The translations under genes and the position numbers were made by a program. 64,000 nucleotides of DNA from Variovorax sp. N23 (GTDB lineage: Bacteria; Pseudomonadota; Gammaproteobacteria; Burkholderiales; Burkholderiaceae_C): the NCBI RefSeq assembly GCF_025486315.1, contig NZ_JAOOPY010000006.1, positions 62,001-126,000 of the forward strand, in the 5' to 3' direction. The notes under the pieces are model-generated. The model saw only the letters and a program-made list of their open reading frames with translations, searched no databases and was not told where the DNA came from. This document shows, piece by piece, positions 33,338-42,007 of the stretch. Within the stretch, counting starts at the first letter, position 1; each line of letters starts with the position of its first letter.

Positions 33338-34672
33338 TCAGGCGCCGAGCCGCGCAGCGGCCCAGGTGGACTTCAGGCGGCGGTCGCGGTCGGCCTGCTG
33401 CCAGTACGCTTGCGGGCCGACGCCTTCGCCGGCCTTCTCGTTCACGCCGTCGATCGAGGGCGGGCCCGACATGGCGCTGGCCTGTTCCTGGCCGATGACC
33501 ATCGGTGCGCCTTCGCCGGCCTGCGTGCTCTCGATGGCCTTCACCAGCAGACGGCGGTAGGCAATGATGCCCTTGTCGGTCGTGCCCAGGTGTTCGCGCG
33601 TGCGGTCCTGGATCGGGCCTTGCGACTCGACCGCCCACTGGTCGTGCACGTTGATGTCCTCGCCCATGCCGGTGTAGGTCTTGGTGAGCTGTTCGTTGAC
33701 GTCGTAGCCGTAGTCGTTGCGCTTGTTGCGGCGCGAGGTGTAGTTCGGCAGCTCGTACAGTTCCAGGCGTTGGTCGCGCATCTGCTGCTTGTTCACCGGG
33801 CCGGTGAAGCTGGTGAAGATGGCGTACCAGTAGCAGTGCGTGTCGTCCACCGGCACGTGCCATTGCGAGATGGTCATCTCGGTGCTCATCGGGATCACGA
33901 AGGCCTGCGGGAACACCACGTTGGTGACGCGCACATGCGTGTCGGTGGCCGACACCTTGCGCAGCGTGGTCAGGCGCATGCCGTAGTCGGTGTTGTCGAC
34001 GTTGATCTCGGGCAGGTCGAACTCGCGCAGCACCTTGGTGATCGGCAGGTCGGAGTCGGCCGAGGCACCGCGGAACTGCTTGCCGTAGCTCTCCGACGTG
34101 TCTTCGTCCTCGAAGAAGCGGTGCAGGTACGAGGCATGCGCCGGGTCGATGCCCACCTCGAGCGCCTGGAGCCAGTTGCACTCGAACAGGCCCTTGAAGG
34201 CGAAGGTGTGCGTGTCGGGCGCGACGAAGCAGTCGAAGTCGGGGAACGCGGGCGGCTCGCCTTCGCCGATGTAGGCAAAGATGGTCCCGCTCTTCTCGAC
34301 GACCGGATACGCGGACTGTTTGATGCGCGTGCACAGCTTGCTGCCGGCCGGCTCGGCCGGTGTTTCCAGGCAGGTGCCCTTCACGTCGAACAGCCAGCCG
34401 TGGAACGGGCAGCGCAGGCCGCCGCCTTCGAGCCGGCCGAAGGCCAGGTCGGCGCCGCGGTGCGGGCAGTCGCGGTCGAGCATGCCGAGCTGGCCGTTCT
34501 CGTCGCGGAACAGGACGAAGTGTTGTCCCATCAGCTGCACGGCCTTCACCGGGCGCGGCCCGGAAAGCTCGTCCGAAATCGCCACCGGCTGCCAGTAGCG
34601 GCGCAGCAGCTGGCCGGCGGGCGTTCCGGGGCCGACCCGGGTGATGAGATCGTTCTGTTCGGCGCTGATCAT
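33338..34672 (-). CDS. Single-subunit Rieske non-heme iron oxygenase
   Basis: 444 residues from ATG 34672 (GGAG upstream). Rieske cluster ligands C69-x-H71 and C88-x2-H91 (CPHRGADL; CPFHGWLF). Catalytic iron site: Asp176 bridge, His179 and His184 in GIDPAHASYLHRF. The sequence is of the phthalate/phenoxybenzoate-type alpha-subunit group that works without a beta subunit. Such enzymes dihydroxylate rings or perform oxidative demethylation or dealkylation. It is the first gene of the operon read toward 22335, with the GS-like gene 13 bases downstream. Confidence 0.9.
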   Translation of the reverse strand: MISAEQNDLITRVGPGTPAGQLLRRYWQPVAISDELSGPRPVKAVQLMGQHFVLFRDENGQLGMLDRDCPHRGADLAFGRLEGGGLRCPFHGWLFDVKGTCLETPAEPAGSKLCTRIKQSAYPVVEKSGTIFAYIGEGEPPAFPDFDCFVAPDTHTFAFKGLFECNWLQALEVGIDPAHASYLHRFFEDEDTSESYGKQFRGASADSDLPITKVLREFDLPEINVDNTDYGMRLTTLRKVSATDTHVRVTNVVFPQAFVIPMSTEMTISQWHVPVDDTHCYWYAIFTSFTGPVNKQQMRDQRLELYELPNYTSRRNKRNDYGYDVNEQLTKTYTGMGEDINVHDQWAVESQGPIQDRTREHLGTTDKGIIAYRRLLVKAIESTQAGEGAPMVIGQEQASAMSGPPSIDGVNEKAGEGVGPQAYWQQADRDRRLKSTWAAARLGA

Positions 34673-34707
34673 GCGTGGAGCTCCATCGAGGTTTTGACGA
34701 ACATGCT

Positions 34708-34726
34708 TTGCATGCAATTGCATACA
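34708..34726. promoter_or_regulatory. Candidate GntR/FCD operator
   Basis: TTGCATGCAATTGCATACA in the 285-base divergent spacer: a direct repeat of TTGCAT ten bases apart, with palindromic TTGCATGCAA. An inverted copy of the right half, TGTATGCAA, recurs at 34866-34874. The location between the Rieske gene and its divergent GntR regulator makes this the likely operator for both. Confidence 0.55.
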
Positions 34727-34957
34727 TTGTCGGAGTTGTCTTTGTCGAAGGTCAACGTCTTTCTACGAAATCAGTGGGTTATTGGGTGGATCGAACCGGT
34801 AGATGGTGATTTTTGAGCGCACCTTTGATGTGCGTCAACGTCCTGATTTGGGTCTTTGGCGGGAGTGTATGCAACAACCGGACCAATGCGGGTCGCTTGT
34901 GTGCATGCTCGGCGCCTCTCCTAGAATGGGGCTTCTTTGCTGCGCCTTGCGAATCCC

Positions 34958-35692
34958 ATGGACTCCCAACAATCCCGCGTGCTGGTTCAGTTGCGCGACA
35001 TGATCCTCAAGGGCGAATTCGTGCCCGGCGAGCGGCTGGCCGAGATCCCGCTGGCCGAGAAGCTCGGTGCCTCGCGCACGCCGGTGCGGCTCGCGCTCAC
35101 GAGCCTCGAGCACGAAGGCCTGATCGAGCCCTCGCCCTCGGGCGGCTACCAGATGCGGCGCTTCACGTCCCGCGAGATCGCCGATGCGATCCGCGTGCGC
35201 GGTTTGATCGAAGGTTTCGCCGCGCGCCTGCTGGCCGAAGACGGTGCGCCGCGTCAACTGCTGCGCGATCTCAACGCGTGCCTCGACGACGGCGACAAGG
35301 CGGTCAACAAACCCACGATGGAACTCGACGACTACGCGGCCTACGTCGAGATGAACGACCGCTTCCACAAGCTCATCATGGACGGCTGCGGCAACTCGGC
35401 GCTTCGCCGCGTGATGGACATGCTCGACGGCCAGCCCTTCGCGTCGCCGAGCGCGATGCTGCCGATGCAGTCGTCGATGGAAGAGGGCCAGCAGTGGATG
35501 CGGCAGGCGCACCGCACGCACCACGCGCTGGTGCAGGCGATCGAGCGAGGGCAGGGCTCACGCGCGCAGGCGCTGGGCGAGGAGCATGTGGAGATTGCGC
35601 GGATGAATCTGGACTATGCGTTGGAGCGGCCGGAGTTGGCGGCGGAGTTGATGCCTGGGATGAAGCTGGTCGCGGGGAAGGCGCGGGGCTGA
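34958..35692 (+). CDS. GntR-family regulator, FCD (FadR/VanR-type) subfamily
   Basis: 244 residues from ATG 34958 (TTG 34937 is an alternative). Winged helix at residues ~8-75: LRDMILKGEFVPGERLAEIP, LAEKLGASRTPVRLALTSLE, GLIEPSPSGGYQMR. The C-terminal FCD ligand domain has the metal/ligand-binding Asp/His pattern (MNDRFHKLIMDG, AHRTHHALVQAI, EEHVEIARMNL). It diverges from the catabolic operon and probably represses it until the substrate or a metabolite binds. Confidence 0.9.
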   Translation: MDSQQSRVLVQLRDMILKGEFVPGERLAEIPLAEKLGASRTPVRLALTSLEHEGLIEPSPSGGYQMRRFTSREIADAIRVRGLIEGFAARLLAEDGAPRQLLRDLNACLDDGDKAVNKPTMELDDYAAYVEMNDRFHKLIMDGCGNSALRRVMDMLDGQPFASPSAMLPMQSSMEEGQQWMRQAHRTHHALVQAIERGQGSRAQALGEEHVEIARMNLDYALERPELAAELMPGMKLVAGKARG

Positions 35693-35719
35693 GGTTCTAT
35701 CGTTGGTTCTGGTGAGGGC

Positions 35720-35905
35720 GCCCGGCAGGCGGTGCGGGCCGTTCGACCCCGGTGCGCCGGCCCTTCGGGCTGCCTTGCGGTGCTCGCCTTTCGCGGGGTC
35801 CCGCCCAAACTCGCTGCGCTCAGACAAGGGCGAGCCCTGATCCGCGAAAGGCTGCGCTCCTCAGCGGCGCACAGGGGATCGCCCGGCCCGCACCGCCTGC
35901 CGGGC
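35720..35905. repeat. Stem-bounded intergenic repeat, family A unit 1
   Basis: Bounded by perfect 22-base inverted arms (35720-35741, starting GCCCGGCAGG; 35884-35905). A second pair, CCTTTCGCGG / CCGCGAAAGG, nests inside. The interior carries GGCCCTTCGGGCT and AACTCGCTGCGCTCA. It sits in the convergent spacer between the GntR and LysR genes and is inverted with respect to unit 2. Confidence 0.8.
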
Positions 35906-35971
35906 TTGGTGGGCGCGCGACGATTGCGCTCGCCGGGGAGAGAGATGCACAACGATCGCGTCCACGTTGGT

Positions 35972-36143
35972 GGGTGGTATGTCTTTGGGCGGCTGTTGAG
36001 GCTCCGGCGAGCACCGCAGCGAAAGGCGGATCAGGGCCGCGCGTGTTTGAGCGAAGCGAGTTTGCGCGGACCCCACCTTTCGTGAGGAGCAGCAGCGAAG
36101 CCCGAAGGGCCGGAGACGTCTGCCGCCCAAAGGCATACCGCCC
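35972..36143. repeat. Stem-bounded intergenic repeat, family A unit 2 (inverted)
   Basis: Arms of 22 bases (35972-35993 and 36122-36143) match at 20 positions; both differences give G-T pairs. The arm sequence (GGTGGTATGTCTTTGGGC) is unrelated to that of unit 1, but the interior read in reverse is clearly similar (GGCCCTTCGGGCTT, AAACTCGCTTCGCTCAAACA, CCCTGATCCGC). The 66 bases between the units and the flanks up to 36175 show no gene. Confidence 0.78.
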
Positions 36144-36175
36144 GCCGACGCCCCCGAACCCCCGAACCGTTTTGC

Positions 36176-37078
36176 TCAGCCCTTCGACGCCCCCCGCCCC
36201 GCATGCCGCTGCATCATCGCCACGAACGCTTCCGCGGCCGGTGACAGCGCCATCCCCCGCCGCTGATAGATATAGAACTGCCGCCGAATCTCCGGCCCCC
36301 GCAACGGCACGAAGCGCACCTTGAAGTTGTCCGCGAACATGCGCGCGTAGTCGGGCACCGCGGCCAGTCCCGAGCCCACACCGACCATCGCAAGCGCCGT
36401 CGTGAGGTAGCCGACCTCCACGGCGGTCTGCATCGACAGCGACGCATCGTGCGACTGCAGGATGCGTTCGAGCTGGCGGTTGAACTCGCTCGAATAGATC
36501 ACCCAGCGCTCGTTGCGCAGTTCGTCCCACGACACGCCGCGCCGCCCGGCCAGCGGGTGCGTCGCAGGGCAGACCATGCGGATCGGCACGTCCATCAGGA
36601 AGCTGCGCGTCACGTCCTCGCCCACGGTGCGTTCGGGGCCGACGCCGAGTTCCGCCTCGCCGCGGCGCACCACGCCCACCACGTCGTCGGTCGTCGCGTC
36701 GGTCACGCGCAGACCGATGTCGGGGTGCGCCGCCGCGAATTCGCCCAGCACCGTCGAGATCCAGGTGCAGCTCAGCATCTGTGGCGCCACCACCCGCAGC
36801 AGCCCGGTGCGCAGCGATCGCAGGTCGGACGCGCCTTCGACCACCTGGTTCACGTCGTCGAGGATGCGGCGCGCCAGCGGCAGCAACTGACGGCCCGCTT
36901 CGGTCAGCGTGACGGCCGCGCCGCGGTCGAACAGCGCCACGCCCAGTGCCTCTTCCAGCTGCTGTACCAGCATGCTGACGGCGGACTGCGTGAGGTTCAC
37001 CTGCCTGGCCGCGGCGGTGAAACTGCCGGCGCGCGCCACGGCGGAAAAGGCGCGCATCTGGCGCAAGCTGATGTTCAT
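36176..37078 (-). CDS. LysR-type transcriptional regulator
   Basis: 300 residues from ATG 37078 (MNISLRQMRAFSAVARAGSF). N-terminal helix-turn-helix FTAAARQVNLTQSAVSMLVQQLEEALG; C-terminal substrate-binding domain from about residue 90. The gene diverges from the FAD-oxidase/hydantoinase operon, and a T-N11-A dyad at 37125-37139 lies between them. By family precedent it activates the operon in the presence of its substrate and represses its own gene. The longer reading upstream to 37150 crosses the operator and was rejected. Confidence 0.9.
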   Translation of the reverse strand: MNISLRQMRAFSAVARAGSFTAAARQVNLTQSAVSMLVQQLEEALGVALFDRGAAVTLTEAGRQLLPLARRILDDVNQVVEGASDLRSLRTGLLRVVAPQMLSCTWISTVLGEFAAAHPDIGLRVTDATTDDVVGVVRRGEAELGVGPERTVGEDVTRSFLMDVPIRMVCPATHPLAGRRGVSWDELRNERWVIYSSEFNRQLERILQSHDASLSMQTAVEVGYLTTALAMVGVGSGLAAVPDYARMFADNFKVRFVPLRGPEIRRQFYIYQRRGMALSPAAEAFVAMMQRHAGRGASKG

Positions 37079-37124
37079 GGCTGCACCAGGGTGGGATGGT
37101 CGAGGACGGGCATGGTGGCCGATT

Positions 37125-37139
37125 ATCAGAAAGTCTGAT
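37125..37139. promoter_or_regulatory. LysR-type operator (T-N11-A dyad)
   Basis: ATCAGAAAGTCTGAT, a perfect 6-3-6 dyad containing T-N11-A (TCAGAAAGTCTGA). It lies 47 bases from the LysR start and 58 bases from the start of the FAD oxidase, the usual recognition-site place. Confidence 0.75.
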
Positions 37140-37197
37140 GCGCACATCAAAAGAACTGGCTTGATTGATGATGGCGCCGATTCACAGAATGCGCCGC

Positions 37198-38433
37198 ATG
37201 CACATCGCCGTCATCGGGACCGGCATCGTGGGCGTCTGCACCGCAGCATGGTTGCAGCGCGACGGTCACCAGGTCACCTTCATCGATCCCCTCGAACCGG
37301 GCGAAGCCTGCTCGTTCGGCAACGCGGGGTCGCTGTCGCCCAGCGCCTGCCTGCCGGTCGGCATGCCCGGCATGTGGAAGCGCGTGCCGCGCTGGCTGCT
37401 CGATCCGCTGGGGCCGCTCACCGTGCGCTGGCGTTATGCGCCGGTCGTGTTGCCCTGGCTGGTGCGCATGCTGCAGCACTCGACGCGCGAAGAGGTCACG
37501 CGCATCGCCACCGCGCTGCGCACGCTGCTCGAACCCATCTTCGACTGCTACGACCCGTTGCTGGCCCATGCCGACGCGCAAGCGCTGGTGAGCCGCAGCG
37601 GCTGCCTCTATGTCTACTCGTCGCGCGAAGCCGCAGCGCAGTGGCAGTGGGGCATGAACCTGCGGCGCTCGCTCGGCGTGAAGCTGGTCGATGTCGAACG
37701 CGACGAGCTGGAAGCGCTGGAGCCCGACCTGAAGGGCCGCTTCCGCTTCGGCCTGCTGGCGCCGGACAACGGCTCGACCGCCGACCCCTCCGCGCTGGTG
37801 AAGGCGCTGCACGCGCGCTGCATCGTCGATGGCGCCAGGCGCAACGGGCACAGCGTCGTGGGCTTCGAGCGCCAGGGGGGGCGGGTGACCGGCGTGCAGC
37901 TCGATTCGGGTGGCTCGCTCGCCGTCGACGGCGTGGTCGTCGCGGCGGGTGCCTGGTCGGCACCGCTGGCCGCAGCGCTGGGCGAGCGCGTGCCGCTCGA
38001 AACGCAGCGCGGCTACCACGTCACCGTGCGCAGCTCGAACCTCGCCCTGCGCCACACCGTGATGGCGGTCGAGCACAACCTGATGGTCAACCCGATGGCG
38101 ATGGGCCTGCGCCTCGCCGGCACGGTGGAATTCGCCGGCCTGCAGGCGCCGCCGAATTACGAGCGCGCCGATGCGCTGCTGCAGCAGGGCCGCCACCTGT
38201 TCCCGCACCTCGACACCTCCGAGATCACGCGCTGGATGGGCCATCGACCCTGCCTGCCCGACAGCCTGCCGGTGGTCGGCCGCGCACGCGGCGCCGACAA
38301 CGCCTGGCTCGCCTTCGGCCACGGCCACATGGGCATGTGCATGGGCGCGAGCACCGGCCGCGAGATCGCTCACCTGGTGGCCGGCCGCGCGCCGCAGGTC
38401 GACCTGACGCCGTTCCGGCCCGACCGCTTCTGA
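37198..38433 (+). CDS. FAD-dependent amino-acid/amine oxidase (DadA/GlyOx-like)
   Basis: 411 residues from ATG 37198 (MHIAVIGTGIVGVCTAAWLQ); the upstream in-frame ATG 37165 would add 11 residues near the promoter. Rossmann FAD motif GTGIVG; EACSFGNAGSLSPSA, which is typical of DadA-like D-amino-acid dehydrogenases; and the C-terminal FAD contacts HRPCLPDSLPVVGRA and GHGHMGMCMGASTG. It would oxidise an amine to an imine. Its stop overlaps the next start (TGATG). With RidA in the same operon, a reactive enamine/imine product is likely. Confidence 0.88.
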   Translation: MHIAVIGTGIVGVCTAAWLQRDGHQVTFIDPLEPGEACSFGNAGSLSPSACLPVGMPGMWKRVPRWLLDPLGPLTVRWRYAPVVLPWLVRMLQHSTREEVTRIATALRTLLEPIFDCYDPLLAHADAQALVSRSGCLYVYSSREAAAQWQWGMNLRRSLGVKLVDVERDELEALEPDLKGRFRFGLLAPDNGSTADPSALVKALHARCIVDGARRNGHSVVGFERQGGRVTGVQLDSGGSLAVDGVVVAAGAWSAPLAAALGERVPLETQRGYHVTVRSSNLALRHTVMAVEHNLMVNPMAMGLRLAGTVEFAGLQAPPNYERADALLQQGRHLFPHLDTSEITRWMGHRPCLPDSLPVVGRARGADNAWLAFGHGHMGMCMGASTGREIAHLVAGRAPQVDLTPFRPDRF

Positions 38434-40388
38434 TGGCCACGCCCGACACGTCACGCTGGGCGATCGGTGTCGACATGGGCGGCACCTTCATCGATGCCGT
38501 CGCGGTCGCCGACGACGGCCGGCTGGCCAGTCTGAAGCATCCGCGCGTGGCGGGCCAGTTGGCCGGGCCCGTGCTGGCCGCCATCGACCGCATCTGCGCC
38601 GAGAACGGCGTCGCGCCGCAGCAGGTGGCCCGCATCGTGCACGGGTCCACCGTGGTCACCAATCTGCTGCTCGAACAGAACGCGCCGCCGGTCGCGGTGC
38701 TGACGACTGCCGGCATGGGCGACGTGCTGGCGCTCGGCCGCCAGGAGCGGCGCGAGCTGTACCTGCCTGTCATCGCCAGGCCGACGCCGGACGAGCGGCT
38801 GTTCCCCGAGCACCTGCGCTTCGAGATCGGCGGGCGCATCGACGCACAGGGTCGCGAGACAGCACCGCTCGCGCTCGAAGGCTTCGACCGCATCGCGGAC
38901 GCCATCGCGCAGTCGGGCGTGCGCGCCGTGGCCGTGTGCCTGCTGTTCGCGCACCGCAACCCAGCGCACGAACAGAAGTTGCGCGATGTGCTCGCCGCGC
39001 GCCTGCCGACGCTGATGGTGTCGCTGTCGAGCGAGGTCGACCCGAAGCCGCGCGAGTTCGAGCGCTTTCTCACCACCGCGCTCGACGCCTATGCCAAGCC
39101 GATGGTCGCCGACTACCTGCGCGAACTGGCCAGCGCCCTGACGGCGCGCGGCCTGCCCGAACCCTTCCTGATGCGCTCCGAAGGCGGCACCGGCGCCTGG
39201 TGCGACGTGGCCGCACGGCCGGTCGGCCTGGCGATGTCGGGGCCGTGCGCCGCGCTCGAAGGCGTGGCCGCGAGCCTGGGTGGGCGTGCCGGCGCGTCGC
39301 CCGTGGTGATGGCCATCGATGTCGGCGGCACCAGCACGGACATCGGCATCGTCGAGCACGGTCGACCGGCCTTCGGCGACGCGTTGCAGGTCGGCGACCT
39401 GAGCCTGCGGCTGCGCTGCGCGGATGTCGAATCGCTCTCGGTCGGTGGCGGCAGCGTGGTGCGCGCATTGCCGGGCGGCGCGCTGCGGCTCGGTCCGCGC
39501 TCGCAGGGCGCTTGGCCGGGGCCGGCGGCCTACGGTCTGGGTGGGGATCGCGCGACTCTGACCGACGCGCTGTGCGTGCTCGGCCGCTTGCCGGCGCGCC
39601 TCGCCGGCGGCGTGTCGCTCGACCGCGCCGCGGCCGAAGCCGCGTTGCAACGCGATGCCGCGGCGCCGCTGGGCATCGACGTGAAGGACGCGGCCCAGGC
39701 CGTCGTCCGCACCGCCGCGTCGGCGATGGCCGAGGCACTGAAGATGCGCAGCTTCCAGCGCGGGCTCGACCCGGCCGACAGCCTGCTCGTGGCCGCCGGT
39801 GGCGGCGGTGCGCAGCACGCTGCCGAGGTCGCCGATCTGGCCGGCATGACGCAGGTGCGCGTGCTGCCGCAGGCCGGCGTGATCGCCGCGCTCGGCATGC
39901 TGTGCGCTGCGCCGACGCGCACCCTGGAGCAGTCCATGGATGTGCTGCTGGACGACGACCGGCTGCAGGCCCTGCGCGCGCAGGTCGACGCGCAGGGCCA
40001 GGCCACGCGGTGGCACCTCGCGCTGTGCCACGTCGGCCAGGAATTCGCCATCGACGTGCCGTGGTTGCCCGACACCGACACGGTCGCCGCGCTCGCCGAA
40101 CGCTTCGAACAACGCCATGCGCAACTGCGCGGCAACCTGCCGGCACGAGAGGCGTTGCAGGTGCGCCAGATGCGGACCGTGTTCGAAGCGGCGCTGCCGC
40201 AGCCCGCGCCTTTCACGGCGCCGCCCGCAGCGACGGCCAGTGCGTGGGCTGGCCTGCCGCCCTCCGGCAACGGCCCGGCCTCGCTCTTCGCCGCGCTCAC
40301 CACCGTGTGGGTGCCCGAAGGCTGGCGCTGGCAGCGCCTTGCCGACGATTCATTGCTGCTCGAGCGCAGCGAGAGGGCATCCGAATGA
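38433..40388 (+). CDS. hyuA: Hydantoinase/oxoprolinase A-family subunit
   Basis: 651 residues. ATP-binding actin-like start WAIGVDMGGTFIDAVAVADDG, VHGSTVVTNLLLEQNAPPVAVLTT, RFLTTALDAYAKPM, VVMAIDVGGTSTDIGIVEHG (central ATPase loop), GGGSVV, and SFQRGLDPADSLLVAAGGGGAQHAAEVA. HyuA-type subunits pair with HyuB to perform ATP-dependent hydrolysis of N-methylhydantoin, 5-oxoproline or related lactams, or carboxylate ketones. ATG 38433 is inside the TGATG junction; it overlaps hyuB by four bases (ATGA). Confidence 0.86.
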   Translation: MATPDTSRWAIGVDMGGTFIDAVAVADDGRLASLKHPRVAGQLAGPVLAAIDRICAENGVAPQQVARIVHGSTVVTNLLLEQNAPPVAVLTTAGMGDVLALGRQERRELYLPVIARPTPDERLFPEHLRFEIGGRIDAQGRETAPLALEGFDRIADAIAQSGVRAVAVCLLFAHRNPAHEQKLRDVLAARLPTLMVSLSSEVDPKPREFERFLTTALDAYAKPMVADYLRELASALTARGLPEPFLMRSEGGTGAWCDVAARPVGLAMSGPCAALEGVAASLGGRAGASPVVMAIDVGGTSTDIGIVEHGRPAFGDALQVGDLSLRLRCADVESLSVGGGSVVRALPGGALRLGPRSQGAWPGPAAYGLGGDRATLTDALCVLGRLPARLAGGVSLDRAAAEAALQRDAAAPLGIDVKDAAQAVVRTAASAMAEALKMRSFQRGLDPADSLLVAAGGGGAQHAAEVADLAGMTQVRVLPQAGVIAALGMLCAAPTRTLEQSMDVLLDDDRLQALRAQVDAQGQATRWHLALCHVGQEFAIDVPWLPDTDTVAALAERFEQRHAQLRGNLPAREALQVRQMRTVFEAALPQPAPFTAPPAATASAWAGLPPSGNGPASLFAALTTVWVPEGWRWQRLADDSLLLERSERASE

Positions 40389-42007
40389 CCGACGCGACCA
40401 TCACCGCCCGCATGGAGCCGCTGCGCCTCGCGCTGCAGGGCGCGGTCGATCGCATGCAGAGCGGCATGATGCGTGCCGCCTACTCGTCCATCGCCCGCGA
40501 GGGCGGCGACTGCGCGGCGGCCCTGTTCCTGCCCGACGGCCGGCTGCTGGCGCAGGCGCGCTCGTTGCCGCTGCTGCTGGGCTCGCTGATCCCCGCGGTC
40601 GGCGGCGTGCTCGCGCGCTTTCCCGCCGCATCGATGCGCGACGGCGAGGGCTACCTGATGAACGACCCGTGGTCCGGCGGCACGCACCTCCCCGACCTCG
40701 TCGTGGTGCGGCCGGTGCTGCTCGGCGACACGGTCATCGCCGTCGCCGCGACCTGCATGCACCACCAGGACGTGGGCGGCATGACGCCGGGCTCCATCCC
40801 GCCCAATGCCACCGAGATTTACCAGGAAGGCCTGCGCCTGCCGCCGCTGCGCTGGCGCACGGCCGGCGGCATCGACGCCAGCGTGCAGAACATCCTCGAC
40901 GCCAACAGCCGCACGCCGGTCAACCTGCGCGGCGATCTGGCGGCGCAGTGGTCGGCGGTGAGCCTCGGTGCGCGCGAACTCGCAGTGCTGGCCGAGCGCA
41001 CCGGCGACGTCTTCCTGCCCGTGTGCGACGCGCTCATCGCCCAGGCCGAGCAGATGACGCGCGCCGCGCTGCGCGAGGCACCCGACGGCGACTGGGCCTG
41101 GGAAGATCAGCTCGACGGCGACGGCGTCAGCGACGACCCGGTGTGCATCGCGGTGCGCATCCGCAAGACCGGCGACGCCATCGACATCGACTTCGCCGGC
41201 AGCTCGCCGCAGGTGCGCGGACCGGTCAACGCCTCGCCCGGCAGCGTGCTGTCGGCGGCGCTCTTCTTCATGCGCACGCTGGCGCCCGACGCGCCGAACA
41301 ACGCGGGCTGCCTGGCGCCGCTCACGCTGCACCTGCCGCCCGGCAGCGTGCTGAACCCCGACCTGCCGGCCGCGGTGAACGCGCGCACGGCCACCGTGAA
41401 GATGGCCTGCAACGCGATGCTCGGCGCCTGGTCGCAGGCGGCGGCCGGCGTGTCGGTGGCACCGCATGCGGGCGTCGCGACCGTGGTGTCGCTCAGCGGC
41501 ACGCGCGACGACGGCCGGCGCTGGATGCTCACCGAGATCATCGCGAGCGGCGCCGGCGCGAGCGCGCTCGGCGCCGGCACGCCGGGCGTGTCGACCGACA
41601 TCGGCAATGCACGCAACACGCCGGTGGAAGTGCTCGAGAGCGAGGCGCCGCTGCAGGTCGAGTGCTACGCCATCCGCCACGGCTCGGGTGGTGCGGGCCA
41701 GCATGAAGGCGGCCACGGCGTGCGCCGCGTGTACCGGCTGCTCGAAGGCCGCGCGTCGGTGTCATACCGCGGTGAGCGGCATGTGTCGCAGGCGCGTGGC
41801 GCGCAAGGCGGCGGCGCGGGTGCGTCGTCGGCCGCACGGATCGAGCGCGCCGATGGACAGGTGGAAACGCTGGGCGCACGCGCCCGGACCGAATGGCATG
41901 CCGGCGACCGTCTCGTGATCGAGACGGCCGGCGGTGGCGGCTGGGGCGCGCTCGACGCTGCCACCGCGAAGGACCCCCATGCAACGAACCCAGGAGTGAA
42001 TCGATGA
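40385..42007 (+). CDS. hyuB: Hydantoinase/oxoprolinase B-family subunit
   Basis: 540 residues. HyuB signatures: SSIAREGGDCAAALFLPDGRLLAQA, LMNDPWSGGTHLPDLVVVRPV, and CMHHQDVGGMTPGSIPPNATEIYQEG (metal-binding His/Asp), DIDFAGSSPQVRGPVNASPGSV, CYAIRHGSGGAGQHEGGHGV. Forms the catalytic partner of HyuA. It overlaps the following binding-protein gene (ATGA). The exact lactam or hydantoin substrate is unknown. Confidence 0.88.
   Translation: MTDATITARMEPLRLALQGAVDRMQSGMMRAAYSSIAREGGDCAAALFLPDGRLLAQARSLPLLLGSLIPAVGGVLARFPAASMRDGEGYLMNDPWSGGTHLPDLVVVRPVLLGDTVIAVAATCMHHQDVGGMTPGSIPPNATEIYQEGLRLPPLRWRTAGGIDASVQNILDANSRTPVNLRGDLAAQWSAVSLGARELAVLAERTGDVFLPVCDALIAQAEQMTRAALREAPDGDWAWEDQLDGDGVSDDPVCIAVRIRKTGDAIDIDFAGSSPQVRGPVNASPGSVLSAALFFMRTLAPDAPNNAGCLAPLTLHLPPGSVLNPDLPAAVNARTATVKMACNAMLGAWSQAAAGVSVAPHAGVATVVSLSGTRDDGRRWMLTEIIASGAGASALGAGTPGVSTDIGNARNTPVEVLESEAPLQVECYAIRHGSGGAGQHEGGHGVRRVYRLLEGRASVSYRGERHVSQARGAQGGGAGASSAARIERADGQVETLGARARTEWHAGDRLVIETAGGGGWGALDAATAKDPHATNPGVNR

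Noticed and set aside
35693..36175. Insertion sequence or small gene in the spacer
   Set aside because: The open frames here are short and Arg/Pro-rich and no transposase motif or target duplication is visible; the content is stem-forming repeats.
36909..38432. 508-codon N-terminal extension of the hydantoinase A frame
   Set aside because: It overlaps the LysR and FAD-oxidase genes in another frame; ATG 38433 at the TGATG junction gives the normal HyuA start.
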